Shown here in pieces: positions 43,236 to 52,018 of a stretch of 54,268 nucleotides of DNA. Location: the NCBI RefSeq assembly GCF_010095445.2, contig NZ_WFGV02000042.1, positions 1 to 54,268 of the forward strand. The letters run 5' to 3'. This stretch comes from Pseudomonas sp. TNT3. GTDB lineage: Bacteria > Pseudomonadota > Gammaproteobacteria > Pseudomonadales > Pseudomonadaceae. The position numbers and the translations under genes were made by a program. How positions within the stretch are numbered: position 1 is the stretch's first letter; the number at the start of each line of letters is the position of its first letter. The notes under the pieces are model-generated. The model searched no databases, was not told the origin of the DNA, and worked only from the letters and a program-made list of their open reading frames with translations.

Positions 43236-44036
43236 ATGACACTCAAAAAACAAGCCAAGCCTACTGAAGCACTTCTGACCTTCGAGGTTTTTTATAACGG
43301 CGAGCTGTTTCAAACCGTCGAGTTTTCCAGCCTCCGCAAGTGCAACAACTGGCGTGAAAAGAACCTAGAGACACCGTTCCTTTATGTGATCAAAACGCCT
43401 GACTGTAACCGTGAGAGCTGCATTGAGCTTTCCAAGCGCTACTTCTTAACCAAACACCGCGTGTACCCAGATCTATTTGAGCGCCCTGAGTGGGACGTCG
43501 TGACCGAGGCAGAACTGCAACAGCTTGCAGAGACTCGCATTGTGCGGGAAACCCGCGAGCGCACAGGGGTACCGCTTTCTGTCCAAGTTGGCGGCGGTAA
43601 ATACGACGTCACCATCGTTCACTTTGACAAGCCAATGCGTGACCGCGTTGAGATCATCAAGGGCGACCTGAGCCGCGAAGAAGCTTACGAATTCATTCGC
43701 CACTACGGCACCGATGTCGTTACAACGGTAGTGACACCAACCGAAGACGAAATGAGGCCAGTGACCAAAATGAATCAAACCGAGCGCCAGCAGCTGATCC
43801 TTAACACGTTGCTAGACACCATCAAGCCAGAAAAAACTGGCTGGCGAGAAATTATCAAAGCCATTGAAGCGCTGAACGTAATCAAGCCAGACGGCTGGTT
43901 GGAAGTACGCGACGTGCTTCAATACGCCATGGATCAAGGTCGCATCGCTCGCCCTAAGTTCGATCCGTATGCCAACGACGAGTATTACTTTGCAGTCACC
44001 CCCTCTAACCCTGCCAACACGGAAGCTGAGGAATAA
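43236..44036 (+). CDS. Hypothetical protein with C-terminal winged-helix-like region
   Basis: I do not recognise this 266-residue protein. Its first third has strands and paired Cys (KCNNW; CNRESC). The middle is mixed, with VQVGGGKYDVTIVHFD. The last third (about 180-250) is helical and ends KPDGWLEVRDVLQYAMDQGRIARPKFDPYAND, which resembles a winged-helix DNA-binding module. The ATG at 43236 follows GGAGCAGGA; an earlier one at 43179 would precede this site. It probably belongs to the element's right-hand regulatory group with the small genes at 44072 and 44268. Confidence 0.65.
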   Translation: MTLKKQAKPTEALLTFEVFYNGELFQTVEFSSLRKCNNWREKNLETPFLYVIKTPDCNRESCIELSKRYFLTKHRVYPDLFERPEWDVVTEAELQQLAETRIVRETRERTGVPLSVQVGGGKYDVTIVHFDKPMRDRVEIIKGDLSREEAYEFIRHYGTDVVTTVVTPTEDEMRPVTKMNQTERQQLILNTLLDTIKPEKTGWREIIKAIEALNVIKPDGWLEVRDVLQYAMDQGRIARPKFDPYANDEYYFAVTPSNPANTEAEE

Positions 44037-44071
44037 GCACACGTTGACGTGCTCGTAGAGAGGAAGAACTG

Positions 44072-44227
44072 ATGACGAGCTTTGGTGTGTATTGCATAAG
44101 GGAGCTCGTCAAGAAGCGCCTAAGAGCCGGGGGCCTAGCGCTAGAGCATCGCACAGCTGTTGCGTATGAATCCCCGGCGCATAACAGCCAGCGGCACAAA
44201 CTTCCCCTCATCGGGGGGTTCCGGTAA
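44072..44227 (+). CDS. Small hypothetical protein (51 residues)
   Basis: A short frame with a very good ribosome site, AGAGAGGAAG six bases before the ATG. The protein is basic (ELVKKRLRAGG; QRHKLPLIGGFR) and has no recognised family. It lies between two plus-strand genes with short gaps and so could be part of the same transcript. Confidence 0.45.
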   Translation: MTSFGVYCIRELVKKRLRAGGLALEHRTAVAYESPAHNSQRHKLPLIGGFR

Positions 44228-44267
44228 ATACCACTCACCCGGGTATACGGGATACGGGACTAACGAC

Positions 44268-44516
44268 ATGTACCCTCGAAAGCCAGACGCCTCACTGCAC
44301 GACCCGTCCCCGGCTTACCTGCGTGGCCTTCTGGAGACCGCAGGCATCACCCAAGAAGCAGCAGCAACTGCACTCGGCATCACGGACCGGGTTATGCGCT
44401 ACTACTTGAGCAGCCAAGAGTCGGCCACCTACCGACCAGCGCCCTATGCAATCCAGTACGCACTTGAGCAACTGGCTGCGTACGCTGCGAAGAAGCGAAG
44501 CGTTAAACGCGCTTGA
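44268..44516 (+). CDS. Small helix-turn-helix protein
   Basis: This 82-residue protein has an XRE-like helix-turn-helix, GITQEAAATALGITDRVMRYYLS, at about 27-49, and a helical basic tail (AAYAAKKRSVKRA). It is likely a regulator for the right end of the element, possibly of excision. I place the start at MYPRKPD; the upstream in-frame extension runs through GC-rich hairpins (around 44209-44260) and is unlikely to be coding. It is the last gene before the right att repeat. Confidence 0.7.
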   Translation: MYPRKPDASLHDPSPAYLRGLLETAGITQEAAATALGITDRVMRYYLSSQESATYRPAPYAIQYALEQLAAYAAKKRSVKRA

Positions 44517-44653
44517 ACTTGGGAGGGTCGCCAACTTCCGCATTACTCGAGTGGTAGCCAAAGGCAGGTAGCATCATAAGAGACGGCTAACCCGTTCACC
44601 CTTCCACCCCCAGCCGAGGTTAACCCTATAATTTGGTAACGCAGAACCTACAT

Positions 44654-44675
44654 GGGGGGACAAATGGGGGGACAA
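44654..44675 (+). repeat. Tandem GGGGGGACA words near the right end
   Basis: TGGGGGGACAAATGGGGGGACA repeats the doublet found at 21316-21337, in the same orientation, about 60 bases inside the right att repeat. Confidence 0.55.
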
Positions 44676-44733
44676 AGCAAAATACAACGAAGAAAACCAA
44701 TAAAACAAGGCAAAAATCGATAAACAACGCCGC

Positions 44734-44753
44734 CCACAAGCCGGCTTTTTAAT
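44734..44753 (+). other. attR candidate (20-bp direct repeat)
   Basis: An exact copy of CCACAAGCCGGCTTTTTAAT at 21176-21195. Here the left half of the hairpin is altered (GCCGCC instead of GCCGGC), so only the left end keeps the full terminator, as expected if the element inserted at the 3' end of the target transcript. The gap 44517-45012 otherwise holds the GGGGGGACA sites and one weak small frame. Confidence 0.8.
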
Positions 44754-44858
44754 GCCTGAAAGAAAATAACCCCCTTGTCTAAAACTCTGAACAAGTGGTT
44801 GTGAAACAACAAAGCGATTACTAACTTAACGAAAAATGTCACTACAGGTTCCCCCTCC

Positions 44859-44993
44859 ATGGCTTCTAGATGGCTGCCTCCTCACGAGGTACCTCCCGAC
44901 AACTTCCCCAAATGCCATGTATCAAATGATGAACTCAGGCAGCTTCTTGAGGCTAAAACGCTGGAGATCAATCCCAAGACTCCATCAGAGTGA
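44859..44993 (+). CDS. Possible small protein or gene remnant (44 residues)
   Basis: A short frame outside the element reads naturally near its end (SNDELRQLLEAKTLEINPK). No good ribosome site is seen. It may be the tail of a decayed gene or a real small gene; the evidence is weak. Confidence 0.25.
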   Translation: MASRWLPPHEVPPDNFPKCHVSNDELRQLLEAKTLEINPKTPSE

Positions 44994-45012
44994 ACTCTGG
45001 AATAAGTTCTGA

Positions 45013-45828
45013 TCACGGATAACTAAACCCTTTCACCAACGTCAGCTCCCCCACCGCCCGCATCGGCACCAGAAACGTCTCCATCTTTTCGTTCGGCGTC
45101 CCCTCTTCCGTTATCACCGTCACCTGCGCCGTCGTCAGCGGCTGAACCGCGTCTTCCTGCCCGTCTTCATCACTGCGATAACCGCCCCCGAAGTAGTTCA
45201 CATACACCAGGTACTGCCCCTTGATCGGTGCAGGCATGGCGAAGATTTCCGGGCCGTAGCCGGTCGTGACGTCGACATCGAGTGCGGCGCCGTTGGGGGC
45301 GACGCGGTCGCCGTACCAGATGTGTGCGCCGTCGGGGGTGATCAGGTGCAGATCCAGGTCGGTGTTGTCGCTGTCCCACGCCAGCAGTACCCGTAATTTG
45401 GCCGGGGTGGCGCCGCCGCTGCTATTGAGGAATTGCGTGCGACGCCGTTGCTGGCCGTCCGGACTGCGGACCTCAACGCTGTTGCTGCCGTTGGGGAATG
45501 AGAACGGCCGATCAAAGCGGCCGGCGTCATCGATTTTCAGAGGCATGCTGACGCCGTTGACGATCAGCCGTCCCGGCTCAGTGGACTTGGGCGTGGTGTT
45601 GATCTGGCCGGTGATGCGTGCCGTGTTGGCCTGGCCTGCCGGGGTGTTGACCGATGATGCAGGGTAGTTGACGGTCTGGCGGAAGCTTTCACCTTCCCCC
45701 TCGACGGCGCCGGTGCGCCATCCACCGACGGGGGTGTCGAGTTTGACGGCGTTGTCGGCGGCGTAGGCTGTGGTGCCCACGCAGAAGGAGCAGAGGAACA
45801 GGAAGACCTGTGGATAACGGAGTTTCAT
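45013..45828 (-). CDS. yfaP: YfaP-like periplasmic protein (DUF2135)
   Basis: This 271-residue protein has a signal peptide (FLFLCSFCVGTTAYA, cut before ADNAV). A beta-rich first half is followed by a DUF2135 domain recognised from LAWDSDNTDLDLHLITPDG and YLVYVNYFGGGY. The Asp-rich strand may bind calcium, as in related jelly-roll domains. It is the last gene of the yfaA-T-S-Q-P row, four bases after yfaQ. The cluster occurs with an alpha-2-macroglobulin in E. coli and many proteobacteria; its role in the envelope is not established. Confidence 0.88.
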   Translation of the reverse strand: MKLRYPQVFLFLCSFCVGTTAYAADNAVKLDTPVGGWRTGAVEGEGESFRQTVNYPASSVNTPAGQANTARITGQINTTPKSTEPGRLIVNGVSMPLKIDDAGRFDRPFSFPNGSNSVEVRSPDGQQRRRTQFLNSSGGATPAKLRVLLAWDSDNTDLDLHLITPDGAHIWYGDRVAPNGAALDVDVTTGYGPEIFAMPAPIKGQYLVYVNYFGGGYRSDEDGQEDAVQPLTTAQVTVITEEGTPNEKMETFLVPMRAVGELTLVKGFSYP

Positions 45829-45831
45829 GGC

Positions 45832-47451
45832 CTATTCCAGCAAGAGGTGGCGGGCAAGCCCTTCGATGTAGGTTTCATCCTGGCCGTTGGGATGCGCTTC
45901 GAAGGCCAGGTGCAAGTATTCGTGGGTCAGGTCGAGTCGATCCTGCAGCGACAGCACGCCACGCACGTAGATGCGCTGGCGTTCGCGGTCGACGTAGGGT
46001 CGGCCAAATGCGAGGCGGCACACGGCGAACGTGCTGACTTCGTTGTAGCCGATTTCGCCTTCAAGACGTGGGCGCCAGCCGCGGCGCTGGTTTTGCAGCC
46101 AGTCCTGGGCGGCGGGCAACGCTTCGCAGGAGGCGACGGGATTGTCCCAGCGGCTCAGGCTCGCACGCGGGTAAGCGTGCAGCAGGATGGCGTCGTAGCG
46201 TTGCCCGGCATTGGCTTGTTCGACGGCTTGCTGCCAGGAGAGTTTGTCGGGGCCAGGTGCGTCGGAATGGTAGGTGACGGTGCTGCCCGCGAGCACCAGG
46301 TCACTGGTCCATGCCGCGATGGCGCGGGATTCAAGGGTGGCCGGGCGTGGGGCGACGCGTTGGCGACTGCTGCTGTCGTCGATGCTCAGGCACTCGCCGT
46401 TGCGCGTAGCGTTTTGCAGCAGATACGTGCGGATCGCGACGGCGAGTGCCTTGGCGGCTTCAGCGGGCTCGGGTCTGGCTTCTCGCTGGAGCACGCGGGC
46501 GACGTATTCTTCGCGGTCCACACGGGCGACTAATTGTTTGTTCAGCAAAAACAGTTCGCCATCGCTGTGGATATCAAGCTGATTGCCGTTGCTGAATTCG
46601 ACGCGATAATCACCCTGCAGCGCCCCGGAAGAAACCTCCCGATCCCCCACCAGCACACGCTTGATCGGATAGCGTGAAAACAGCCCGACCTCGACGCATC
46701 GTCCCGCCTCGGCTGGCCAACCCATTGGCAACACCGACGCCAACGCCGCACCGTAATGACGAAGCACCATCTGGCTGGTGCCACGACCACCGGCCCAGAT
46801 CGGCGTGCCATCCGCCGTCCAACCGGCAAACCCGCCCTGACGCGACGCAGGGTCCTGATCCCCCAACCAGCTCCAGGTTTTCACCCGCAACCGGCCGCCG
46901 AGCTCACCGACGACACGACCGTCAGCGGCGTTCAACACCACGTCCAGCAGCACCCGCCGCGCTTGATCCTGCGCCGGCATCACCGCCAGTACTTTCAGCA
47001 ATTCAGTCACGGATACTCGCGTGGCAGGTTGCAACGACGGCAAGTTCAGCAACCATTCCGGCGCCTGTCGCGCTTGCCAATACGTGCGCCACTGCGCGCC
47101 GACGATGCCCAACCGCGTCGGCTCAAAATACAAGCCGCACGACTTCACCAGCGCTTGATCGCGGCCGATCTTTCCACCGGCAGTGCAGCAGTAAACTTCT
47201 TCCTTCGACTGCCCGCGGCACTCGTACGCAGATTCCCGCGCGCCGGTGTCCACCAGCCAGGCATAGACAAACAGCTTCCACACACTGCCCAACGGCGCTT
47301 GCAGATCAGCAGGCAACGGCTCGCGGGCGATCACCCGAGTCGGGTTCAAGGACAGCAATTCCCCGTTGAAGGCCAGGCGCAGTGGCTCGTCCTGCGCCGT
47401 TGCCAGCGCAGAGATCAAGCACATCAGCCACCCGACCAGAACCCGGGGCAT
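45832..47451 (-). CDS. yfaQ: YfaQ-like protein (DUF2300) with SpoIID-like and HExxH motifs
   Basis: This 539-residue exported protein (signal peptide to about residue 19, ALATAQ) is of the DUF2300/YfaQ type. The N-terminal part resembles a transpeptidase-like domain (LGSVWKLFVYAWL). The middle has EYVARVLQREA and AAKALAVAIRTYLLQNA, close to SpoIID/LytB amidase enhancers. The end has a zinc-protease-like THEYLHLAFEAH (HExxH) followed by ETYIEGLARHL. A peptidoglycan-related role is likely. The ATG at 47451 lies one base after the yfaS stop, which supports this start over an earlier one. Confidence 0.85.
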   Translation of the reverse strand: MPRVLVGWLMCLISALATAQDEPLRLAFNGELLSLNPTRVIAREPLPADLQAPLGSVWKLFVYAWLVDTGARESAYECRGQSKEEVYCCTAGGKIGRDQALVKSCGLYFEPTRLGIVGAQWRTYWQARQAPEWLLNLPSLQPATRVSVTELLKVLAVMPAQDQARRVLLDVVLNAADGRVVGELGGRLRVKTWSWLGDQDPASRQGGFAGWTADGTPIWAGGRGTSQMVLRHYGAALASVLPMGWPAEAGRCVEVGLFSRYPIKRVLVGDREVSSGALQGDYRVEFSNGNQLDIHSDGELFLLNKQLVARVDREEYVARVLQREARPEPAEAAKALAVAIRTYLLQNATRNGECLSIDDSSSRQRVAPRPATLESRAIAAWTSDLVLAGSTVTYHSDAPGPDKLSWQQAVEQANAGQRYDAILLHAYPRASLSRWDNPVASCEALPAAQDWLQNQRRGWRPRLEGEIGYNEVSTFAVCRLAFGRPYVDRERQRIYVRGVLSLQDRLDLTHEYLHLAFEAHPNGQDETYIEGLARHLLLE

Positions 47452-47452
47452 G

Positions 47453-50400
47453 TCAGTGGACCGTGACCTGGCCGAGCGCCGGTTTCTGTTCCTGAGCCTG
47501 ATGCTGTGGCGCGTAGACCTGGGTGAAACGCACGGGCGGCAGGTTGAATTGGCCTTTTTGCGAGAAGCGCACCAGATGCCGCAGGCGCAGTTCACCGCTC
47601 AATGCATCAATCGGAATCGCGTAGGCCATTTGCCCCGGCTCGAAGCGCGCCCTCTCCAGCGCGGAGGGCTCGGTACCCGCCTTGCCCATGAGCTTGATGC
47701 CCCACGTGGTGCGCTCAACATCGGCGCCCGGCGGCAGGGGCACTTCGAGCATGCCGTAACGCAGCGGCTTCCCGGCTTTGCTGGTGAGGATGACTTCGTC
47801 CAGATACAGGCTGTCGCTGGACAACGGTTGGTTACCGACGGCTTCCAGCTTGAAGTTGAAGGCCTCATCTCCAGGCACCAGTCGGGACAGGCGACGGGTG
47901 ATGGTCACGGCCATCGGATCGACTGGCGGTTGTTGGGTCCGGTAGCTCAAGGCCGCCCGCAATGGACGCTCTTGCGTCCCGGACAACGTCAGCACCGCAG
48001 GCACTGAAGTGGCGCCCTGCCACGTCCAGTACAGCTCACCGGTAGCGCCGTGTTCCTTCTTCCAGCCTTCACCCGGTGCCAGTGCAATCGTGGGCGATGC
48101 CTGCTCGATGCTGCGCTGCAACCAGATCAGCGCCAGGGCACGTTCCAGCGTCGATTGCTGTGGCAGCAAGCGTTGCAACAACGCTTGAGCGTGTGCCTGA
48201 TCGAAGGGTTGCAGCGACAGGTTCAAGGCTTCGGCGAACGGCTGTGAACTGACCGCCAGGCGCTGTTGTGCATCCGGCAGTTGTCGACTGAAGGCGTCCG
48301 GCAAAGCAACCTTCGACTGCCTGGCCAACGAGGCCGTCAATGCACGCGCCGCCGCCAGGCCGAGCGCCGAATCCGGATCGCTCATGACGAGGCTGTCGTC
48401 ACCGTCCTCCATCAGATTGGCGGCGTTGCCCTCGCCCGCTTTCGCCAGGTCATCCATCAGGCCACTGAGCAACGTGTTGACCGGCAATTGCATCTGTTTG
48501 GCGAAGGACAGAATCAGCGCCCGTTGCAACAGCGGCGTGTTTTTCGCCTGCTTCGCATACACCTCCAGCACGCGCTGCCAATGCTCCGGTGGCAGACTGA
48601 GCTCCAGCACTTGGCTGGCGTGCCAGTCGGCGTAATAGGCGTAGGCGGTCAGGAAGGCATCCGGTTCGCCGTCCATGCCCCACCAGGTGAAGCTCGCGGA
48701 AGGCCCGGCCATTTGCACAAGGCGCAGACGGCTGTTTTGCATGATCAGACGCAAGCGATCACGGATCTGCGGGTTCGATGCCAAGGTCGGATAGGCGATG
48801 CTCAGCGGCAACAAACGACTGGCTGTCTGCTCGACGCCACCGTACGGATAGCTCAACAGATCATCGAGGGCCGCGCGGAACAGCGCTTGCGGACTGTCAT
48901 CCAGACGCAGGCGAATATCACTGGCGTCTGCCGGCAACGTCAGGGGCGTATCACCGCTGGCCACTTCCAGACTTTGGCTCTGTGTCACCTGCCAGCCATC
49001 ACCGGTCGCGCTCAGGTGCACGGTCAGGGCGTCGGCGATTTTACCGTCCTGCACCAGCTCGGCGGTCCACTCGCCACGGGTCAGCGCGAATGCCGGCAGC
49101 GCGATGTAGTTGATGCCGTTGTTCAGCGTCACGGGGACACGTTGATCAGTGCCGCCGTAATGAATCACCAGCTCAGCCTTGACCGGTTTCTCAGCCTGGC
49201 TGAAGGCGAATACACCGAGATCCGGCTTGTCGCCGTTGCGGAAATTCGTCGGGCCGCTCCACTTCAGGTACAGCGGTTTTTCCGAGCGCACAAACTGTTT
49301 CTTCTGGCCGACCTGGCCGTCATCGGCAATCGCCCGCGCGGTGATGCGCCAGCGGGTCAGCGAGTCAGGCATCACGAACGTAAAGCGGGTTTTGCCGTTG
49401 GCATCGGTCACCAGTTCCGGCTGCCACGCCGCGGTGTCGACATCTTCGCGACGCGGCCGCTCAAGCACTTTTACGCCACGCTCGCTGCGATTGGCTTTGC
49501 CCGGTGCACCTGGGCTGCCCGGCAACGCCACGTCATAGCTGATGAAGGACAGGCTGGCGCTGGTGCGCACGTTATTTCTGCGCGGGTGATAGAAGAACTG
49601 GTCGATGGTTGGCGCGACTTCCGGTTGCAGCGCGTAGACCATTTCGTCGACCACGCTCACTGTCAGGTGAGCTGGAACCGCTTTGCCGGCGAACTGCGTG
49701 GTCAGGTCCACGGTCACGGTGTCGCCCGGCTGATACGCATCTTTATCCGTGGCGATGGCAACATCGATTTGTGGCGCAACCACCTTGATGCCCGCGTTCT
49801 GGAAGCTGTACTGACCACCCTTGGTGTACAGCACCGAGAAGGTCAGGTTGGGGGCGAAGTTATCTTTCACCGGGATGCGCGCTCGGTATTGGGTCTCGCT
49901 GAGTTTTTCCATCTTCAGCCAGTCGCCGCCCTTGGACAGCAGCGCCGTGGCCTCGACCTTGTCGCGCTCCAGCGACAGCAGCGCATCGCTGACCGGCTCA
50001 GGGAACGTGATCAGTGCCAAAGCTTCATCGCCGGCCTTGTACTCGGGTTTATCGAGAACGATTTCCACGGTGCCGGGCACGGCTTTCACGCCCTCGCCGG
50101 TGACCGAATGCCCGGTGGCGCCGACGACGCGGCCGTGATCATCTTTCAACGTGAGGTTGTAAGTGCCCGGACGATCGAAGGCCAATGTGAGGCCTTTGTC
50201 CGTCGTGGCGAGTTTGCCTTCACCCGTAGACTGATCCTCCAGTCGCACCCAGCCGTAGCTGCCCGGCGTAACGGCTTTGCCTGACTCGCTGCCGCCTTCG
50301 TTGATGTAGCTGAAAGCCACCTTGTCGCCCACCGCACTGAAGCGTTGCGGCGCGCTCAAGCGGAAACTCGCGGCGCCACGGTCGATGAGGATTTCCTTGG

Positions 50401-52018
50401 TGGTCTTGACCCGATACGCCGCGCCATCACTGGCGAACACGGTGAGCATGTAGCGGCTGGGTTTCTCGGCAGCGGGCAGGTCGAGGGTCGCGTTGCCCTT
50501 GGCGTCGGTGGTCAATTCGGTGCTGGTCAGCTCTACCGGAAACTGTCCGAGGTATTGCAGTTCGTTGTCGACCATCGACAGTTGCTGGGCGCGCAGGCTC
50601 AGGTTCAACCTGGCATTCGCCACAGGTTTGCCGTCCGGGTACAGCAGCACCAGGCTGCCTTTCACCGGCTCGCCCGTGCGGTAATCCTGTTTGGCCAGGT
50701 TCAGCGAGATTTCGAAGTGCGGCTTGATGTACTCAGCGACGCGGAAGGCGCTGCTGTATGCCTGATCCTTGTAGCTGAAACGCAGTTCATAACCGCCGGC
50801 CACTGCGTTGTCCGGTAACTGGAAACGCCCTTGGGTTCCAGCCTTGGAATCAAGCTTCAAGGCCAGTGATTGCAAGGCGGTGCCGGTGGCATCGAGCACG
50901 GTCACGTTGACGTCGGCGGCGGTCGGCAGCACCGAATCCCGGGCATTCTTGAACTCGCGCCCGACGATTTTCAGCGACACCCAATCTCCCGGTCGATACA
51001 ACGGTCGGTCGGTAAACGCGTAGAGCTTGGTGTCGTAGATTTCGCTGTCGTAATAGAAGTTCTCGGAGACGAACACCCCGCCCTCTTCGTCTTCGCCAAT
51101 GACAAATGAGCGCTCGGGGCTGACGTGTTTGAGACGGAGCAAACCATCAGTATCGGTAGCGCCGCTGCTCATGACGCCCAAGCCATCAGTCCACAGCACA
51201 TTGACCTTGGGCACCGAGCTGCCTTCGTGTTTGCGTGCAGCCCACACCACTAACTCATCACCGGCAATTTTGCTCACGGCCACGGTGTTGGAGACGAACA
51301 CCATGGTGGTCGCACGGTATTTGCCGATCAGCGCTTCTACCAGGTACAGGCCCGGTTTCAGGTTGCCCAACGGGATGTAGACGTTACCCGGCGCAACGCT
51401 GACGAACTCGCTGGAAGAACCGGCCAGGTTCACACCGGCCGGCGGCTGGATAGGTTTGGCTTCCCACAATGGATAGCGGAATTGACTGACGACCGGCAGG
51501 CCCGGGATCAACGCGAATTGCGGCTGAGCATCGTAGGGGGTCGGCGCGGCGATGGCGGTGCCCATCTTCAGTTCCGGCACTTCCTCGGTGACGTGTTGGC
51601 GCGACTCGTAGGAAAACGCTCGCTGCATCACGCGCCGGGATTTGCGGTACCAGTTGTCCCACAGGTACGCGAGGGTGTTCGACAGGCCTTCGCCCTTGAA
51701 CTGGCCATCGCTGACCACGCGGTGCAGGTTCTTCTGGCGTTTGAGGAAATCCAGCGGCTTATCAATCCGATACACCCGGATATCCGCCCCACCGTAGGGC
51801 TCCATGCGGAAGCGTCGATAGTCTCGACCCGGCGCTTCGAGGCGCACCATGGCCTGCTCATCGCTGGCGAAACTGCTGTCGGCCAGCAGGAAAAAACTTT
51901 CACCGGCCACCGGCGTGTAGCCACTTGGCTCGACGGTGTCTTCGGCGTGAACCGCCGCAAAAGGCAGTACCAGAACCAACAGCAAAGGCAGAAAACGCAG
52001 CATGCGGGCACCGATCAT
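47453..52018 (-). CDS. yfaS: YfaS-type bacterial alpha-2-macroglobulin without thioester
   Basis: This 1521-residue periplasmic protein has a signal peptide (to FAAVHA), repeated macroglobulin beta domains, a central MG-like region and the alpha-alpha toroid near residues 1060-1330. At the place where thioester-type members have Cys-Leu-Glu-Gln, this one reads GGVEQTASRLLPL, so the thioester Cys is missing. Bacterial members are thought to trap proteases that enter the periplasm, though the thioester-free class has no proven activity. The ATG at 52018 overlaps the yfaT stop by four bases (ATGA); an alternative at 52003 would shorten the signal peptide by five residues. Confidence 0.93.
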   Translation of the reverse strand: MIGARMLRFLPLLLVLVLPFAAVHAEDTVEPSGYTPVAGESFFLLADSSFASDEQAMVRLEAPGRDYRRFRMEPYGGADIRVYRIDKPLDFLKRQKNLHRVVSDGQFKGEGLSNTLAYLWDNWYRKSRRVMQRAFSYESRQHVTEEVPELKMGTAIAAPTPYDAQPQFALIPGLPVVSQFRYPLWEAKPIQPPAGVNLAGSSSEFVSVAPGNVYIPLGNLKPGLYLVEALIGKYRATTMVFVSNTVAVSKIAGDELVVWAARKHEGSSVPKVNVLWTDGLGVMSSGATDTDGLLRLKHVSPERSFVIGEDEEGGVFVSENFYYDSEIYDTKLYAFTDRPLYRPGDWVSLKIVGREFKNARDSVLPTAADVNVTVLDATGTALQSLALKLDSKAGTQGRFQLPDNAVAGGYELRFSYKDQAYSSAFRVAEYIKPHFEISLNLAKQDYRTGEPVKGSLVLLYPDGKPVANARLNLSLRAQQLSMVDNELQYLGQFPVELTSTELTTDAKGNATLDLPAAEKPSRYMLTVFASDGAAYRVKTTKEILIDRGAASFRLSAPQRFSAVGDKVAFSYINEGGSESGKAVTPGSYGWVRLEDQSTGEGKLATTDKGLTLAFDRPGTYNLTLKDDHGRVVGATGHSVTGEGVKAVPGTVEIVLDKPEYKAGDEALALITFPEPVSDALLSLERDKVEATALLSKGGDWLKMEKLSETQYRARIPVKDNFAPNLTFSVLYTKGGQYSFQNAGIKVVAPQIDVAIATDKDAYQPGDTVTVDLTTQFAGKAVPAHLTVSVVDEMVYALQPEVAPTIDQFFYHPRRNNVRTSASLSFISYDVALPGSPGAPGKANRSERGVKVLERPRREDVDTAAWQPELVTDANGKTRFTFVMPDSLTRWRITARAIADDGQVGQKKQFVRSEKPLYLKWSGPTNFRNGDKPDLGVFAFSQAEKPVKAELVIHYGGTDQRVPVTLNNGINYIALPAFALTRGEWTAELVQDGKIADALTVHLSATGDGWQVTQSQSLEVASGDTPLTLPADASDIRLRLDDSPQALFRAALDDLLSYPYGGVEQTASRLLPLSIAYPTLASNPQIRDRLRLIMQNSRLRLVQMAGPSASFTWWGMDGEPDAFLTAYAYYADWHASQVLELSLPPEHWQRVLEVYAKQAKNTPLLQRALILSFAKQMQLPVNTLLSGLMDDLAKAGEGNAANLMEDGDDSLVMSDPDSALGLAAARALTASLARQSKVALPDAFSRQLPDAQQRLAVSSQPFAEALNLSLQPFDQAHAQALLQRLLPQQSTLERALALIWLQRSIEQASPTIALAPGEGWKKEHGATGELYWTWQGATSVPAVLTLSGTQERPLRAALSYRTQQPPVDPMAVTITRRLSRLVPGDEAFNFKLEAVGNQPLSSDSLYLDEVILTSKAGKPLRYGMLEVPLPPGADVERTTWGIKLMGKAGTEPSALERARFEPGQMAYAIPIDALSGELRLRHLVRFSQKGQFNLPPVRFTQVYAPQHQAQEQKPALGQVTVH

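Noticed and set aside
21176..44753. A complete prophage
   Set aside because: I found no capsid, portal, terminase, tail or lysis genes. The integrase, AlpA, YfjI and YfjJ types fit an integrative or satellite element better.
21176..44753. A conjugative element
   Set aside because: No relaxase of a known conjugation family, no coupling protein and no type IV secretion genes are visible.
44859..44993. A confident small gene right of the element
   Set aside because: No good ribosome site and no known family; kept only as a low-confidence entry.
48266..50284. A long open plus-strand frame (672 codons) inside yfaS
   Set aside because: It lies opposite a well-supported alpha-2-macroglobulin gene. 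The protein is rich in Arg, Gln and His and has no family features, as expected from the antisense of GC-rich coding DNA.
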